Source: JBMFVE01 sp049966155 (GTDB lineage Bacteria; Bacteroidota; Ignavibacteria; Kryptoniales; JAKASW01). Taken from it: a stretch of 64,000 nucleotides of DNA. Where the stretch lies: contig JBMFVE010000001.1 of the NCBI GenBank assembly GCA_049966155.1, positions 1-64,000 of the forward strand, in the 5' to 3' direction. Position numbers and translations under genes: made by a program. Shown here one piece after another: positions 32,072 through 41,913 of this stretch; within the stretch, counting starts at the first letter, position 1, and each line of letters opens with the position of its first letter. Under the pieces are notes generated by a model, which saw only the letters and a list, made by a program, of their open reading frames with translations, had not been told where the DNA came from and did not search any database.

Positions 32072-33444
32072 GTTTGGGGGAACATGTCCACTGGTTGACA
32101 ATAAACCGGCCTGTAACCATGAGCAAGAATTTCCCTGACATCTCTTGCCTGAGTCATTGGATTGCAGCTGACATAAATTATTTTCCTTGCGTTCAGCTTA
32201 TGCAAATTCTGGGCTATTTTTGGGTGAATGCCGCTGCGAGGCGGGTCAAGCACTATTATTTCCGGCAATGACATATCTTTTAATTGGATCAATGAATCAT
32301 CTTTGAATTTGAAGAGCTCATCAAGATTGGCCTTGACAAACTCCACATTTGTTATCCCATTCAGGCGAGCATTAGTTTTTGCATCTTCAACTGCGGACTC
32401 CACCATCTCAAAACCTGTTATATTTTTTGCTTTTGTAGACAGGTAACATGCAATGCTCCCCGTGCCGCTGTATAAATCGTAAATGGTATCAACTTCTCGT
32501 TCAATGGCAGCCGAAACAACAGAGTAAAGTTTTTGAGCCTGCAATGTATTTGTTTGAAAGAACGAAAGGGGAGAAATCCTGAATTTCAGTTCACCAATCT
32601 TATCTGTTATGTATCCTGAACCAAAATGTACGTTCTGGACGTTTCCAGATGCTACCTGTGAAAGGGTAGGATTCACAATGGTTACAAAACTGCTGACATA
32701 AGGGAGATCACTTTTAAGTTTTTGAGATAGAATTTCCAGACCCTCTTCAATCCTGTATACAAATAAAAGCACCATTATCTCCTGGGTAGCAAAGGACTTC
32801 CTGATCACCAGAAATCTCAAAACTCCTTCATGCCTGAGGCTATTGTAAATGCTCAGGGTGGGTTTAACTCTCTCAGCATGACGGGGATCAATATATTCCC
32901 TGAACCACCGTATGATCTCATTCATCCTTTCATCAACCAGGTCGCAATGCTCAATGTCAATTGTCCTGTCAAAACGGCCAGGTGCATGGAAGCCCAGGGA
33001 AACTTTCGAATCATCATTATCAGAAATCCTGTAGGGATTGTCTGAAAAAGTCAGTTCAATTTTATTGCGGTATGCGTATTCCTGATCACTTTTTATTATT
33101 GGCAAAACATCTGTTTGAATATTCCCAATTCTCTGCAAAGCATCTATTACATGCTGACGTTTGTACTCAGCCTGCTTTTCATAATCCAGTTGCTGCCACC
33201 TGCAGCCGCCACATATGCCTGAATATCTGCATTTCGGTTCTCTTCGATATGCTGATGGTTGTATGACCTTTAAAATTCTTGCTTCTGCATAATCTCGCCT
33301 TCTCCTGGTCACTCTTGCTTCAACAACGTCACCCGGCACTGCATATGGTACAAAAACAACAAATCCATTTATGCGACCTACACCTTTCCCTTCAAAAGCC
33401 GCAGAGTCGATATTTAAATTAATCACATCACCTGTTGAGATCAT
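32032..33444 (-). CDS. rlmD: 23S rRNA (uracil-5-)-methyltransferase RumA/RlmD-like
   Basis: A 470-residue SAM-dependent RNA methyltransferase. An N-terminal TRAM domain (~1-58) is followed by an iron-sulfur motif Cys72-X5-Cys78-X2-Cys81 (KCRYSGICGGC) with a fourth Cys in EHCDLV. The catalytic part has IYDLYSGTGSIACYL, LDPPRSGI and the nucleophile motif YVSCNPMTQARDV. The product methylates U1939 of 23S rRNA in E. coli; other TrmA-family sites are possible. It overlaps the glycerate kinase by 4 bases. Confidence 0.9.
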   Translation of the reverse strand: MISTGDVINLNIDSAAFEGKGVGRINGFVVFVPYAVPGDVVEARVTRRRRDYAEARILKVIQPSAYRREPKCRYSGICGGCRWQQLDYEKQAEYKRQHVIDALQRIGNIQTDVLPIIKSDQEYAYRNKIELTFSDNPYRISDNDDSKVSLGFHAPGRFDRTIDIEHCDLVDERMNEIIRWFREYIDPRHAERVKPTLSIYNSLRHEGVLRFLVIRKSFATQEIMVLLFVYRIEEGLEILSQKLKSDLPYVSSFVTIVNPTLSQVASGNVQNVHFGSGYITDKIGELKFRISPLSFFQTNTLQAQKLYSVVSAAIEREVDTIYDLYSGTGSIACYLSTKAKNITGFEMVESAVEDAKTNARLNGITNVEFVKANLDELFKFKDDSLIQLKDMSLPEIIVLDPPRSGIHPKIAQNLHKLNARKIIYVSCNPMTQARDVREILAHGYRPVYCQPVDMFPQTYHVENVLVLERD

Positions 33445-34748
33445 TCCACAACCACACCAAAAATATCCATAACATTTGTATCCGTTGGCCCTGTTTCAAT
33501 AAGATGGCCGTACTTTCTGAAAAAACTACTGGAGTCGTTGTTTTCCAAATATTCTTTGATATCGTGAGCCGCAATTCTTTTTATATCTGGCAATCCTGCA
33601 TTAAACCATGCCCCTGCTGCATCGCTGTTTCCATCCTTTCCATCGGTTCCAAAGGAGAAAACGCTGACACTATCGAAAATTTCATCTGCATTTTTTTCCT
33701 TAATCATATACAGCGCATGGAGAACCAACTCCTGGTTTCGTCCACCCATTCCATTACCCTTCACACGAACTGTGGTCTCTCCTCCAAAAAGGCCAACAGC
33801 AGGGGGTCGGAGTGACCGGCTGGATGTCTTAATAGACATTGCTGTTTCAATTAGCATCTCAGCAACAACCGATACATCACCCTCAATACCATTTGAAAAA
33901 ATTTCTGAATTGAACCCGCCCTCCCTGGCAGCAAAAGAAGCTTCGCTCAACGCATCTCGGTTGGAAGCAATTATTTTCACATAGTTTGATAAAAGCCTTG
34001 GATTAGCCGGGGATTCATGCCTTAATGCGTTAATTATATTCGGAGAAACCCTCTTTGCAATTCCGCTTTCTGATAAAAATTGAATAGCGTCTTTCGGACT
34101 CGTTGTATCTGGAATAGTTGGTCCACTTGCAATTGAGAGCAGATCATCACCAACCACATCGGAAATTATCAGGGAAACCTTTTCGCGTGATTTGACCAGT
34201 TCCGCCATTTTTCCACCAGCCAGTTGTGAAAGGTGACGACGAACAAGGTTTATCTTTGAAATGGGCACCCCCTCAGCCATCAAAATCCTGTTCAGTTCAC
34301 GGATATTTTCAAGGCTGACTCCTTCGACTGGTATAAATATTGAAGCTGTGCCGCCACCTGAAATAAGAAATATGTAAAGATCTTTCTCACCTGCTTTTGA
34401 GAGAAAATCAATTATCCGCCGACCAGCTATTTCGCTTCGTTCATCGGGAAAAGGATGACCTGTTTCATAAAACTCAAATCCGGGAATATCTCTCCTTTGA
34501 TTAATTGGTGAAGCAATAACACCTGAGACTTGGGATCCCAATTTCCGGCGGACTTCATAAGCCATGGCTTCTGCACATTTGCCGATAGCCACACAGCGTA
34601 CATTTCTACCGTTTCCAATATGTGTTGAATATCCAAAGACATTTAACATTGTGCCGTGGACTGCCAAACCCGTCTCAAACAAATTCGATGGCCTGACGGC
34701 ATTTATTGCTCTCTCGACAATGCGATTAATGATAAGTTCAGCTTTCAT
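33441..34748 (-). CDS. Glycerate 2-kinase (MOFRL/DUF4147 family)
   Basis: A 435-residue protein of the glycerate kinase type 2 family. Visible are CVAIGKCAEAMAYEV, ETGHPFPDERSEIAGRRII, FLISGGGTASIFIPVEGVSL (~125-144), LIISDVVGDDLLSIASGPT and, at the C-terminus, the MOFRL-domain features FGGETTVRVKGNGMGGRNQELVLHAL and SFGTDGKDGNSDAAGAW. It phosphorylates D-glycerate at position 2. The gene sits between rlmD and DUF2461 in a minus-strand operon; no glyoxylate or serine-cycle genes are close. Confidence 0.93.
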   Translation of the reverse strand: MKAELIINRIVERAINAVRPSNLFETGLAVHGTMLNVFGYSTHIGNGRNVRCVAIGKCAEAMAYEVRRKLGSQVSGVIASPINQRRDIPGFEFYETGHPFPDERSEIAGRRIIDFLSKAGEKDLYIFLISGGGTASIFIPVEGVSLENIRELNRILMAEGVPISKINLVRRHLSQLAGGKMAELVKSREKVSLIISDVVGDDLLSIASGPTIPDTTSPKDAIQFLSESGIAKRVSPNIINALRHESPANPRLLSNYVKIIASNRDALSEASFAAREGGFNSEIFSNGIEGDVSVVAEMLIETAMSIKTSSRSLRPPAVGLFGGETTVRVKGNGMGGRNQELVLHALYMIKEKNADEIFDSVSVFSFGTDGKDGNSDAAGAWFNAGLPDIKRIAAHDIKEYLENNDSSSFFRKYGHLIETGPTDTNVMDIFGVVVE

Positions 34749-34762
34749 GATGACTTTTACAC

Positions 34763-35533
34763 CTATCTCGCTTTAATTTCGAGAAGTCCCACCTTTTTGT
34801 CGTAAATTTCTAAATCTTTCAAAGGATTCTCAGACGTCGCAAAAATATAAATTGGATAAAGCCTGTTGTAAATTTTCATAGCCATGGCCAGCAGCGATTT
34901 TGAAGTTACCACCGGATCAGTTTTCATTTGCTCCTTTCCAAAAATTAAGTAAGTAATCCCCCTTAACTTTTGGTAATCTCGCTTAGCCCTGAATCGGTTT
35001 GCTATTGGATCACTGCCACTGTGAAGCTCGTAAGCAGTGAACTGTCCATCAATTTTGTACTTATGGCACACCTCTATGAAGCTGTCTGTAAATTTTGAAA
35101 GATTCTCATCAAACAACCGGCCGCTTGCTTTTTCATTGTTTATAAATGCCCCTATTTCAATACCATTTCTGTCAAGGTACAGGAAAAGTTCTGAATCCCA
35201 TTTTACCCTGCCAAATCGGATGAGAAAAAAATCTTTGTAAGGCTTTTTTGCAAATCGCATATCTTTGTTTAAGCGAACAAGCGACTTGTTAAACTTTGGC
35301 TCTGTCTCCAGGGCGGGGTTTATAAACTTTATAAAAGGACCAATAGCTGAGACAAAACTTTTCGCCGGCAAAAGAAGGTATTGCTCATAAATTTCCCGGT
35401 GTTTATGAAACCATTCTACTCTATTATTTCGATGTAAACCATCAAGAAACTCAAAGGTCTCAGGATAAAATCCAGAAAACTGTAAGTTCTCTTCAAACGT
35501 TTTCTTATCAGCTGGCATATACGAGGAGCTCAC
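34763..35533 (-). CDS. DUF2461 family protein
   Basis: A 256-residue DUF2461 (TIGR02453-like) protein: FYPETFEFLDGLHRNNRVEWFHKHREIYEQ (~19-48), then a central part with NKDMRFAKKPYKDFFLIRFG and a C-terminal helical part. No signal or membrane segment. Function is unknown for the family. It overlaps the glyQS stop by 4 bases (ATGA). Confidence 0.85.
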   Translation of the reverse strand: MSSSYMPADKKTFEENLQFSGFYPETFEFLDGLHRNNRVEWFHKHREIYEQYLLLPAKSFVSAIGPFIKFINPALETEPKFNKSLVRLNKDMRFAKKPYKDFFLIRFGRVKWDSELFLYLDRNGIEIGAFINNEKASGRLFDENLSKFTDSFIEVCHKYKIDGQFTAYELHSGSDPIANRFRAKRDYQKLRGITYLIFGKEQMKTDPVVTSKSLLAMAMKIYNRLYPIYIFATSENPLKDLEIYDKKVGLLEIKAR

Positions 35534-36876
35534 TTGCGCAGCTTATCAGCTAAATAGCTCAGGATCTGTGACGATGCGATCCGCTCCTGAACCATTGAAT
35601 CCCTATCTCTAATTGTAACGGTCTGATCCAGAATCGTCTGGGAATCGACAGTAACACAAAATGGGGTTCCGGCTTCGTCCTGCCGTCTGTATCTGCGTCC
35701 TATGGATCCTGATTCATCATAAAATGCACGGTATTCTTTTCGTACATCCTCAAAGATTTTTCGGGCAATTTCTGGCATTGATTCCCTGTTAACCAGAGGA
35801 AACACAGCTACCTTCAGTGGAGCAAGTCGCTGATGGAGTTTCAATACTGTTCTTATCTCTTTCCCTGTATCTTCTTCACTGTAAGCGTCCATAAGGAAAG
35901 CCATAAACGACCGACTTGCGCCTGCAGAGGTCTCAATTATAAAAGGAATAAAACTTTCTTTGGTGAAATCATCAAAGTATTCCATGGATTTGCCTGAAAA
36001 CTCCTGATGACGTTTCAGATCATAATTTGTTCGATTGTGTATACCTTCTATTTCTCCCCAGCCAAATGGAAATTCATATTCTATATCATAAGCTTCTTTT
36101 GCATAGTGTGCCAGTTTATCCTTTTCGTGACGATGAAACTGCAGCCTTTCCTTCCTGATTCCAAGATTAACATACCAGTCAAGTCTCTCATGACGCCACC
36201 GTTCGAACCACTCTTCGTCAGTACCGGGCCTGACAAAAAATTGCATTTCCATTTGCTCGAACTCGCGTGTTCTAAATAGCCAGTTTTTTGTGTTTATCTC
36301 GTTTCGAAATGCTTTACCTACCTGTGCAATGCCAAACGGAAGCTTCTGACGGGTAGAATTCAAAACGTTAATAAAGTTGACGTAAATACCTTGAGCTGTT
36401 TCAGGTCTCAAATATACAACTGCTGAAGAATCTTCCACCGGTCCGATAAATGTTTTAAACATTAAATTGAACTGACGTGCTTCAGTAAACTTCCCTTCCT
36501 GAGCACATCTAATTGCAGGTCGGTTTGTGTACTTTGGACACAATGCATCTTCAAGTTGATCCGCCCGGAAGCGTGCTTTACATTCCTTGCAGTCAACCAT
36601 TGGATCTGTGAAGTTTTCAACATGACCCGAAGCTTCCCAGACCCTCGGGTGCATTAAAATTGAAGCATCTATTCCTTCAATGTCTTCACGAAGAGTCATT
36701 GATTTCCACCACTCTTCTTTAATGTTCCGCAAAAGCTCAACTCCCAATGGACCGTAATCCCAACAACCGTTAAGGCCGCCGTATATCTCACTTGATTGAA
36801 AAACAAAACCACGTCTCTTTGCCAGGGAGACAATTTTATCCAGCATAACCACTGAGTCGTCCTTCTTCTGTTTCAT
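35530..36876 (-). CDS. glyQS: Glycyl-tRNA synthetase, dimeric (alpha2) type
   Basis: A 448-residue class II synthetase that charges tRNA-Gly. Motifs: RGFVFQSSEIYGGLNGCWDYGPLGVELL (~19-46), VYLRPETAQGIYVNF, RNEINTKNWLFRTREFEQMEMQFF (motif 2) and IETSAGASRSFMAFLMDAY (motif 3), then the C-terminal anticodon domain. This single-chain alpha2 type is the form found in Bacteroidota and relatives, rather than the alpha/beta type of proteobacteria. It is the first gene of the operon running to rlmD. Confidence 0.96.
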   Translation of the reverse strand: MKQKKDDSVVMLDKIVSLAKRRGFVFQSSEIYGGLNGCWDYGPLGVELLRNIKEEWWKSMTLREDIEGIDASILMHPRVWEASGHVENFTDPMVDCKECKARFRADQLEDALCPKYTNRPAIRCAQEGKFTEARQFNLMFKTFIGPVEDSSAVVYLRPETAQGIYVNFINVLNSTRQKLPFGIAQVGKAFRNEINTKNWLFRTREFEQMEMQFFVRPGTDEEWFERWRHERLDWYVNLGIRKERLQFHRHEKDKLAHYAKEAYDIEYEFPFGWGEIEGIHNRTNYDLKRHQEFSGKSMEYFDDFTKESFIPFIIETSAGASRSFMAFLMDAYSEEDTGKEIRTVLKLHQRLAPLKVAVFPLVNRESMPEIARKIFEDVRKEYRAFYDESGSIGRRYRRQDEAGTPFCVTVDSQTILDQTVTIRDRDSMVQERIASSQILSYLADKLRK

Positions 36877-37023
36877 ATTTTTTAAAACAATATAAGAATC
36901 TGGTTCCGATTGATAAAGAGTTTTAAGGCCAAAATGGACAATTCCTGTAAAAATTCTTTTTTTTCTGTACCATCTTGACTTTAATTGGTAAAATGTTGCA
37001 TTTTTACTGGTCGAAAGACGATT

Positions 37024-37050
37024 GTCCGACGGACCCCACGGGGGTAGGAC
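37024..37050 (+). promoter_or_regulatory. GC-rich stem-loop in the smpB leader
   Basis: In the 231-base divergent gap between glyQS and smpB, ACCCC (37033-37037) pairs with GGGGT (37041-37045) over a 3-base loop. The outer arms GTCC (37024) and GGAC (37047) can extend the stem around an internal bulge. No T-run follows, so it is not a terminator. It stands out in an AT-rich gap and may be a leader RNA element or operator. Confidence 0.3.
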
Positions 37051-37107
37051 ATTCCATAGTGTTAAGGATTAAGTAGTTTATATTTTAAAACAAGGAAAAC
37101 GGTTTAG

Positions 37108-37563
37108 ATGGCATCGGAAGAAAAGACTGTGGCGCAGAATCGAAGGGCTCGCTATGAGTACCAGATTCTCGAAACTACGGAAGTAGGCATTGTGCTCAAG
37201 GGAAGCGAAGTGAAAGCAGTTAGACAGGGGAAAGTTGACCTGTCAGATGGATTCGCACTGATTAAGGATGGAGAGGTATGGCTGCACAATATTCATGTTG
37301 CCAGCTACCAGAATGCAGGACCCTCTAACCATAATCCAAAGCGGACAAGAAAGCTATTGCTTCACAAGAGAGAGATAAGGAAACTTATTGGCAAATTGAG
37401 ATCAAGAGGACTATCTCTTGTACCACTGAGGATTTACTGGAAGCATGGACTGGCAAAGGTTGAGTTGGCACTGGCGCGAGGAAGGAAATCCTATGATAAG
37501 CGTGAGGCCATCAAACAGCGCGACCATGAGCGAGAAATGCGCAAAAAAGATTCAGAAGAGTAA
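37108..37563 (+). CDS. smpB: SsrA-binding protein SmpB
   Basis: A 151-residue tmRNA partner for rescue of stalled ribosomes. Typical parts: QNRRARYEYQILETTEVGIVLKGSEVKA, VDLSDGFALI, HVASYQN, and the basic C-terminal tail ALARGRKSYDKREAIKQRD that enters the mRNA channel. The ATG follows AAGGAAAACGG. tmRNA itself was not seen in the window. Next gene tyrS is 41 bases downstream. Confidence 0.97.
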   Translation: MASEEKTVAQNRRARYEYQILETTEVGIVLKGSEVKAVRQGKVDLSDGFALIKDGEVWLHNIHVASYQNAGPSNHNPKRTRKLLLHKREIRKLIGKLRSRGLSLVPLRIYWKHGLAKVELALARGRKSYDKREAIKQRDHEREMRKKDSEE

Positions 37564-37604
37564 ATGACGATTAACCACCCCTGTAAGAAGAGAGACTGTT
37601 AAGG

Positions 37605-38828
37605 TTGTTTCCACCGCTCAACGAGCAACTCGACGTTATAAGGCGCGGTGTCGCAGAAATAATCCCTGAAGAAGAACTTGTTCAAAAGATTGAACGGTCT
37701 ATTAAAAAGGATATTCCCCTAAACATTAAATTGGGCTGCGATCCGAGCAGACCAGATCTCCACCTTGGTCATTCTGTCGTCTTGAGAAAATTGCGGCAGT
37801 TTCAGGATCTTGGGCACACAGCGGTACTTATAGTTGGCGACTTTACAGGAATGATAGGTGATCCCTCAGGACGAAACAAATCGCGCCCCCCAATGACCCT
37901 TGAAGAGACACGTAAAAACGGGCAGACTTATTTTGAACAGGCTTCAAAAATATTGTCACGTGAGCGCCTGAAAATTGTATACAATTCTGAATGGCTTGCC
38001 AGAATGACATTTGAGGATGTCATTAAGCTCGCAAGTAAATACACAGTGGCAAGGATGCTCGAAAGGGATGATTTCGAAAAGAGGTATAGAAGTGAAGAAC
38101 CGATAAGTATACACGAGTTTCTTTATCCGCTCGCACAGGCAATGGATTCCGTTGCTGTATCTGCAGATGTCGAGTTGGGGGGAACTGACCAGAAATTTAA
38201 CCTGCTCGTTGGAAGAGATATACAGAGAGAATTTGGCCTTGAACCGCAGGTTATATTGACCATGCCAATCCTCATAGGGACCGACGGGGTCGATAAAATG
38301 TCAAAGTCGCTTGGAAATTATATTGCAATTTCTGATCCGCCCGGTGAAATATATGGGAAGACAATGTCAATCCCGGACTCCCTCATTTATGATTATTTTT
38401 TACTTACCACAAATGTACCGGAAGAGGAACTTCACGCCATTAAAAATCAACTTGAATCCGGTACTGTAAATCCACGTGATGTAAAGCGACGTCTGGCACG
38501 CGAGCTTGTCAAGCAGTATCACAACGAAGAAGCGGCTTTGGTTGCTGAGGAGCAGTTTGACCGAATCTTTGTGAAGAAAGAAATTCCGGATGAAGTCCAG
38601 GATGTAAAAATTTTAAATAACCTCCAGGAGATTCCTATCATCAGGTTGTTGGTTGAGCTCCAGGCTGCTAAATCAAATAGTGAGGCAAGAAGACTTATTG
38701 TTCAGGGCGGCGTTTCAATTGAAGGAAAGAAAATCAATGATCCAAATTATTTAGTCGACCTGAAAGAACCTGTTATACTTAAGGTCGGCAAGAGAAATTT
38801 TTACAGAGTAACAAGAATGACTAAATAA
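37605..38828 (+). CDS. tyrS: Tyrosyl-tRNA synthetase
   Basis: A 407-residue class I synthetase charging tRNA-Tyr. It has the HIGH-type motif DLHLGHSVVL (~51-60), the GDFTGMIGDPSG stretch, the KMSKS loop DKMSKSLGN, and a C-terminal S4 RNA-binding domain (SEARRLIVQGGVSIEGKKI). The frame appears to start at TTG 37605; AAGG directly precedes it, but no better ATG exists upstream of the conserved N-terminus. It is the TyrZ-like subtype judged by DPSRPDLHLGH. Confidence 0.95.
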   Translation: MFPPLNEQLDVIRRGVAEIIPEEELVQKIERSIKKDIPLNIKLGCDPSRPDLHLGHSVVLRKLRQFQDLGHTAVLIVGDFTGMIGDPSGRNKSRPPMTLEETRKNGQTYFEQASKILSRERLKIVYNSEWLARMTFEDVIKLASKYTVARMLERDDFEKRYRSEEPISIHEFLYPLAQAMDSVAVSADVELGGTDQKFNLLVGRDIQREFGLEPQVILTMPILIGTDGVDKMSKSLGNYIAISDPPGEIYGKTMSIPDSLIYDYFLLTTNVPEEELHAIKNQLESGTVNPRDVKRRLARELVKQYHNEEAALVAEEQFDRIFVKKEIPDEVQDVKILNNLQEIPIIRLLVELQAAKSNSEARRLIVQGGVSIEGKKINDPNYLVDLKEPVILKVGKRNFYRVTRMTK

Positions 38829-38840
38829 GGAGATGTTAAA

Positions 38841-39386
38841 TTGTATGTTCCCACAAAGATATTCTTTACAAAAGGGGTAGGTAGACATAAAGACTACCTC
38901 CAGTCGTTTGAGTTGGCACTGCGTGATGCAAAAATTGAAAAGTGCAATTTAGTAACGGTATCAAGCATTTTCCCGGCGGGCTGTAAAAGAATACCGCTGG
39001 AGGAAGGCCTCAAGCTACTCGGACCTGGACAAATAACTTTTTGTGTAATGGCTCGAAATTCCACAAATGAACCAAACAGACTTATTGCAGCTTCACTTGG
39101 AGTGGCTACCCCGGCCGATTCAACTCAGTACGGCTATTTGTCTGAACACCATCCATTTGGTGAAACAGATGAAAAAGCTGGCGAATACGCAGAGGATCTG
39201 GCAGCGACAATGCTGGCGACAACCCTGGGAATTGAATTTGATCCCAATGCAGCCTGGGACGAACGCGAGAAGGTCTATAAAATGAGTGGGAAAATAGTCC
39301 GTACTTTTAACGTAACCCAATCTGCTGAAGGAGACAAAAACGGTCTCTGGACAACAGTAATTGCAGCTGCAATATTACTTCCTTAG
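38841..39386 (+). CDS. pdaD: Pyruvoyl-dependent arginine decarboxylase
   Basis: A 181-residue proenzyme that makes agmatine from arginine, feeding polyamine synthesis. The self-cleavage site is VTVSSIFPAGC at ~38-48; the chain should split between Ser41 and Ser42, with Ser42 becoming the pyruvoyl group. KIFFTKGVGRHKDYLQSFELAL at the N-terminus and the Glu-rich end region also match the family. The start is TTG at 38841 with AAGGAG 9 bases upstream. It lies 12 bases after tyrS, in the same operon. Confidence 0.95.
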   Translation: MYVPTKIFFTKGVGRHKDYLQSFELALRDAKIEKCNLVTVSSIFPAGCKRIPLEEGLKLLGPGQITFCVMARNSTNEPNRLIAASLGVATPADSTQYGYLSEHHPFGETDEKAGEYAEDLAATMLATTLGIEFDPNAAWDEREKVYKMSGKIVRTFNVTQSAEGDKNGLWTTVIAAAILLP

Positions 39387-39397
39387 GAATGTATATG

Positions 39398-39425
39398 ACC
39401 ACTGCTGTAACACAGGGGCAGTGGT
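39398..39425. terminator. Bidirectional terminator between pdaD and atpG
   Basis: ACCACTGC (39398-39405) pairs perfectly with GCAGTGGT (39418-39425), with a 12-base loop, followed on the plus strand by ATAATTTTAA. It lies exactly in the 45-base gap between two convergent operons, so it probably serves both. Confidence 0.75.
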
Positions 39426-39431
39426 ATAATT

Positions 39432-40322
39432 TTAAGTTGAAGCTTTCAAGGCATCAGCACCTGCAACAACTTCAAGCAGTTCTTTAGTAATTGCAGCCTG
39501 ACGCGCCTTGTTGTACTGCAGGGAGAGAGTATCAATTAACTCAGAAGCGTTTTCAGACGCATTGTCCATGGCCGTCATCCGTGCCCCCTCCTCCGAAGTG
39601 CTGCTTTCAAGGAGCATCCTCCAGATTCGGTGCTCCAGATGCTTTGGTAGCAAACTTTCCAGGATTGTTTCCCGGTCAGGCTCAAAAATAAATTCCTTTT
39701 GCAGTTTTGTTTGCTGAGCCTCGGTTATAATCCTACCTGGAACCGGCAAAAGCTGCTCAACAACAATTTCCTGGTGCAAAACACTTCTAAATTGATTATA
39801 CACCACTTCAACCCTGTCAAACTGACCTTCCTGATATCCTTTTATTATCTCAGCAGCAATCCGTTTTGCATCTGCAAACTTCAAATTTCCAAAGATATTC
39901 GGGTGGCGGGCATAGATTTCAATATCCTGCCGGGCAAAGAAATCAGATCCACGACGACCTATTGTAATTAATCTAATATGCTTCCCATCGTGAAAATCAG
40001 CATATTGCGTGTTAATTCGTTCAATTGTATGCTTTATTATATTTGAATTAAATGCACCGCAAAATCCGCGGTCAGCAGTAACAACCACCATGCCGACGTT
40101 TACAAGAGGCCTTGGTTTAAAGAATGGGTTGTCCGATACATCAAGACCCTCCGACAGATGTTGTACCATTTCAAACATCTTAATAGAATACGGCCTGGCA
40201 GCAATCAGAGCCCTTTGAGCACGCCTGAGTTTTGCAGCTGCCACCATCTTCATCGCCTTTGTAATCTTTTCTGTACTTTTTACACCAGCTATTCGCCTGC
40301 GGATTTCCCGAAGAGTTGCCAT
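39432..40322 (-). CDS. atpG: ATP synthase F1 gamma subunit
   Basis: A 296-residue central stalk subunit. The N-terminal coiled-coil helix has LREIRRRIAGVKSTEKITKAMKMVAAAKLRRAQ, the middle GFCGAFNSNI, and the C-terminal helix SEEGARMTAMDNASENASELIDTLSL. All are standard. It is the last gene of the minus-strand atp cluster; atpD and atpC, which usually follow, are not here. One base overlaps atpA. Confidence 0.97.
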   Translation of the reverse strand: MATLREIRRRIAGVKSTEKITKAMKMVAAAKLRRAQRALIAARPYSIKMFEMVQHLSEGLDVSDNPFFKPRPLVNVGMVVVTADRGFCGAFNSNIIKHTIERINTQYADFHDGKHIRLITIGRRGSDFFARQDIEIYARHPNIFGNLKFADAKRIAAEIIKGYQEGQFDRVEVVYNQFRSVLHQEIVVEQLLPVPGRIITEAQQTKLQKEFIFEPDRETILESLLPKHLEHRIWRMLLESSTSEEGARMTAMDNASENASELIDTLSLQYNKARQAAITKELLEVVAGADALKAST

Positions 40323-41887
40323 TAAGATTCTCTGTTATTAATCGTTACCTTAAATGATTCAACAAATTCCTTTGTAATTGCATGCAGCGCTTTTTCAGTT
40401 TCCCCATCAATGTCTTTAGTGTCAGCGATCTTATCCAGAATGTCTCTATGCTTCACTTCCATCATTTCCAGAAATTCCGTCATATATCTTTCAATGCTTT
40501 CAAGAGGAAGTTCATCAAGATAGCCATTGGTGCCCCCAAAAATTAAAGCAACCTGCTTTTCTACGGGCATGGGAACATACTGCTTCTGCTTCAGTATTTC
40601 AACAAGTCTCTGGCCTCTGCGAATCTGTGCCTGAGTGGTTTTATCTAAATCGGAGCCAAACTTAATGAACGCTTCGAGTGCTCTAAACTGCGCAAGGTCC
40701 AATCTTAATCTTCCAGCAACTTTTCTCATTGCACGAATTTGTGCATTGCCGCCAACGCGTGAGACCGAAATGCCCACGTTAATTGCGGGCCTGACGCCCG
40801 AATTAAATAATCCTGGTTCAAGATAAATTTGTCCGTCTGTTATTGAAATAACATTGGTAGGAATATATGCCGATACGTCACCAGCCTGCGTTTCTATAAT
40901 GGGCAGCGCAGTAAGGCTACCTCCGCCAAGGTCATCGCTCAGTTTCGACGCCCGTTCCAATAATCTGCTGTGGAGGTAAAAAACGTCTCCTGGATATGCT
41001 TCTCGTCCTGGCGGCCTTCTCAGCAATAGTGAAACCTGCCTGTAAGCCCAGGCATGCTTTGACAGGTCGTCATATATTACAAGGGCATCACGTCCACTAT
41101 CTCTGAAAAATTCTCCTAAAGTGCATCCAGAATAAGGAGCAATATACTGCATTGGTGAAGGATCACTTGCAGAGGCGGCGACAACTGTGGTGTATTCCAT
41201 TGCACCGTGCTCCTCTAACTTTGCAACAACCTGGGCAACTGTTGACGCCTTCTGTCCAATTGCAACATATATGCAGTAAACAGGTTTGATCCCACGCTTC
41301 TTTGCGACTTCAGTATGTGTGTACTTTTGACTTATAATAGCATCAACCGCAATAGCTGTTTTCCCTGTCTGTCTATCACCAATTATCAATTCCCGCTGCC
41401 CGCGACCAATTGGAATCATAGAATCAATCGCTTTCAAACCAGTAATCAGGGGCTCTCGGACCGGCTGTCGGTAAATAACACCAAGAGCCTTCCTCTCAAG
41501 CGGCAGGTAAGCCTTTGTCTCGATTGGACCCCTGCCATCAATCGGTTGACCAAGCGGATTTATAACTCTGCCGAGCATTGATTCCCCCACGGGCATGGAC
41601 ATAACCCGACCTGTCCGACGAACCTCATCTCCCTCTTTTACAAGTGTATCATTTCCAAATAAAATGCACCCAACATTGTCTTCTTCAAGATTGAGCGCCA
41701 TACCAAATACATCATTGGGAAATTCAATTAGTTCGCTTGCCATGACTTTCTGAAGCCCATAAACTCGGGCAATTCCGTCACCAACCTGCAATACTGTCCC
41801 AACATCGTAAATATCAACTTCTCTTTCGTATCCAGAAAGCTGCCTGCGCAAAATCGCAGTTATCTCATCCGGTCTTACTTCGGGCAT
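40322..41887 (-). CDS. atpA: ATP synthase F1 alpha subunit
   Basis: A 521-residue non-catalytic nucleotide-binding subunit. N-terminal beta barrel with VGDGIARVYGL, Walker A GDRQTGKTAI (~170-179), the DALVIYDDLSKHAWAYRQVSLLLRRPPGREAYPGDVFYLHSRLLERA block, and PAINVGISVSRVGGNAQ. Length and motifs are typical. It lies between atpH (26 bases upstream) and atpG. Confidence 0.98.
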   Translation of the reverse strand: MPEVRPDEITAILRRQLSGYEREVDIYDVGTVLQVGDGIARVYGLQKVMASELIEFPNDVFGMALNLEEDNVGCILFGNDTLVKEGDEVRRTGRVMSMPVGESMLGRVINPLGQPIDGRGPIETKAYLPLERKALGVIYRQPVREPLITGLKAIDSMIPIGRGQRELIIGDRQTGKTAIAVDAIISQKYTHTEVAKKRGIKPVYCIYVAIGQKASTVAQVVAKLEEHGAMEYTTVVAASASDPSPMQYIAPYSGCTLGEFFRDSGRDALVIYDDLSKHAWAYRQVSLLLRRPPGREAYPGDVFYLHSRLLERASKLSDDLGGGSLTALPIIETQAGDVSAYIPTNVISITDGQIYLEPGLFNSGVRPAINVGISVSRVGGNAQIRAMRKVAGRLRLDLAQFRALEAFIKFGSDLDKTTQAQIRRGQRLVEILKQKQYVPMPVEKQVALIFGGTNGYLDELPLESIERYMTEFLEMMEVKHRDILDKIADTKDIDGETEKALHAITKEFVESFKVTINNRES

Positions 41888-41913
41888 AATAACCTCACAA
41901 TGTTCTTCCTGTT

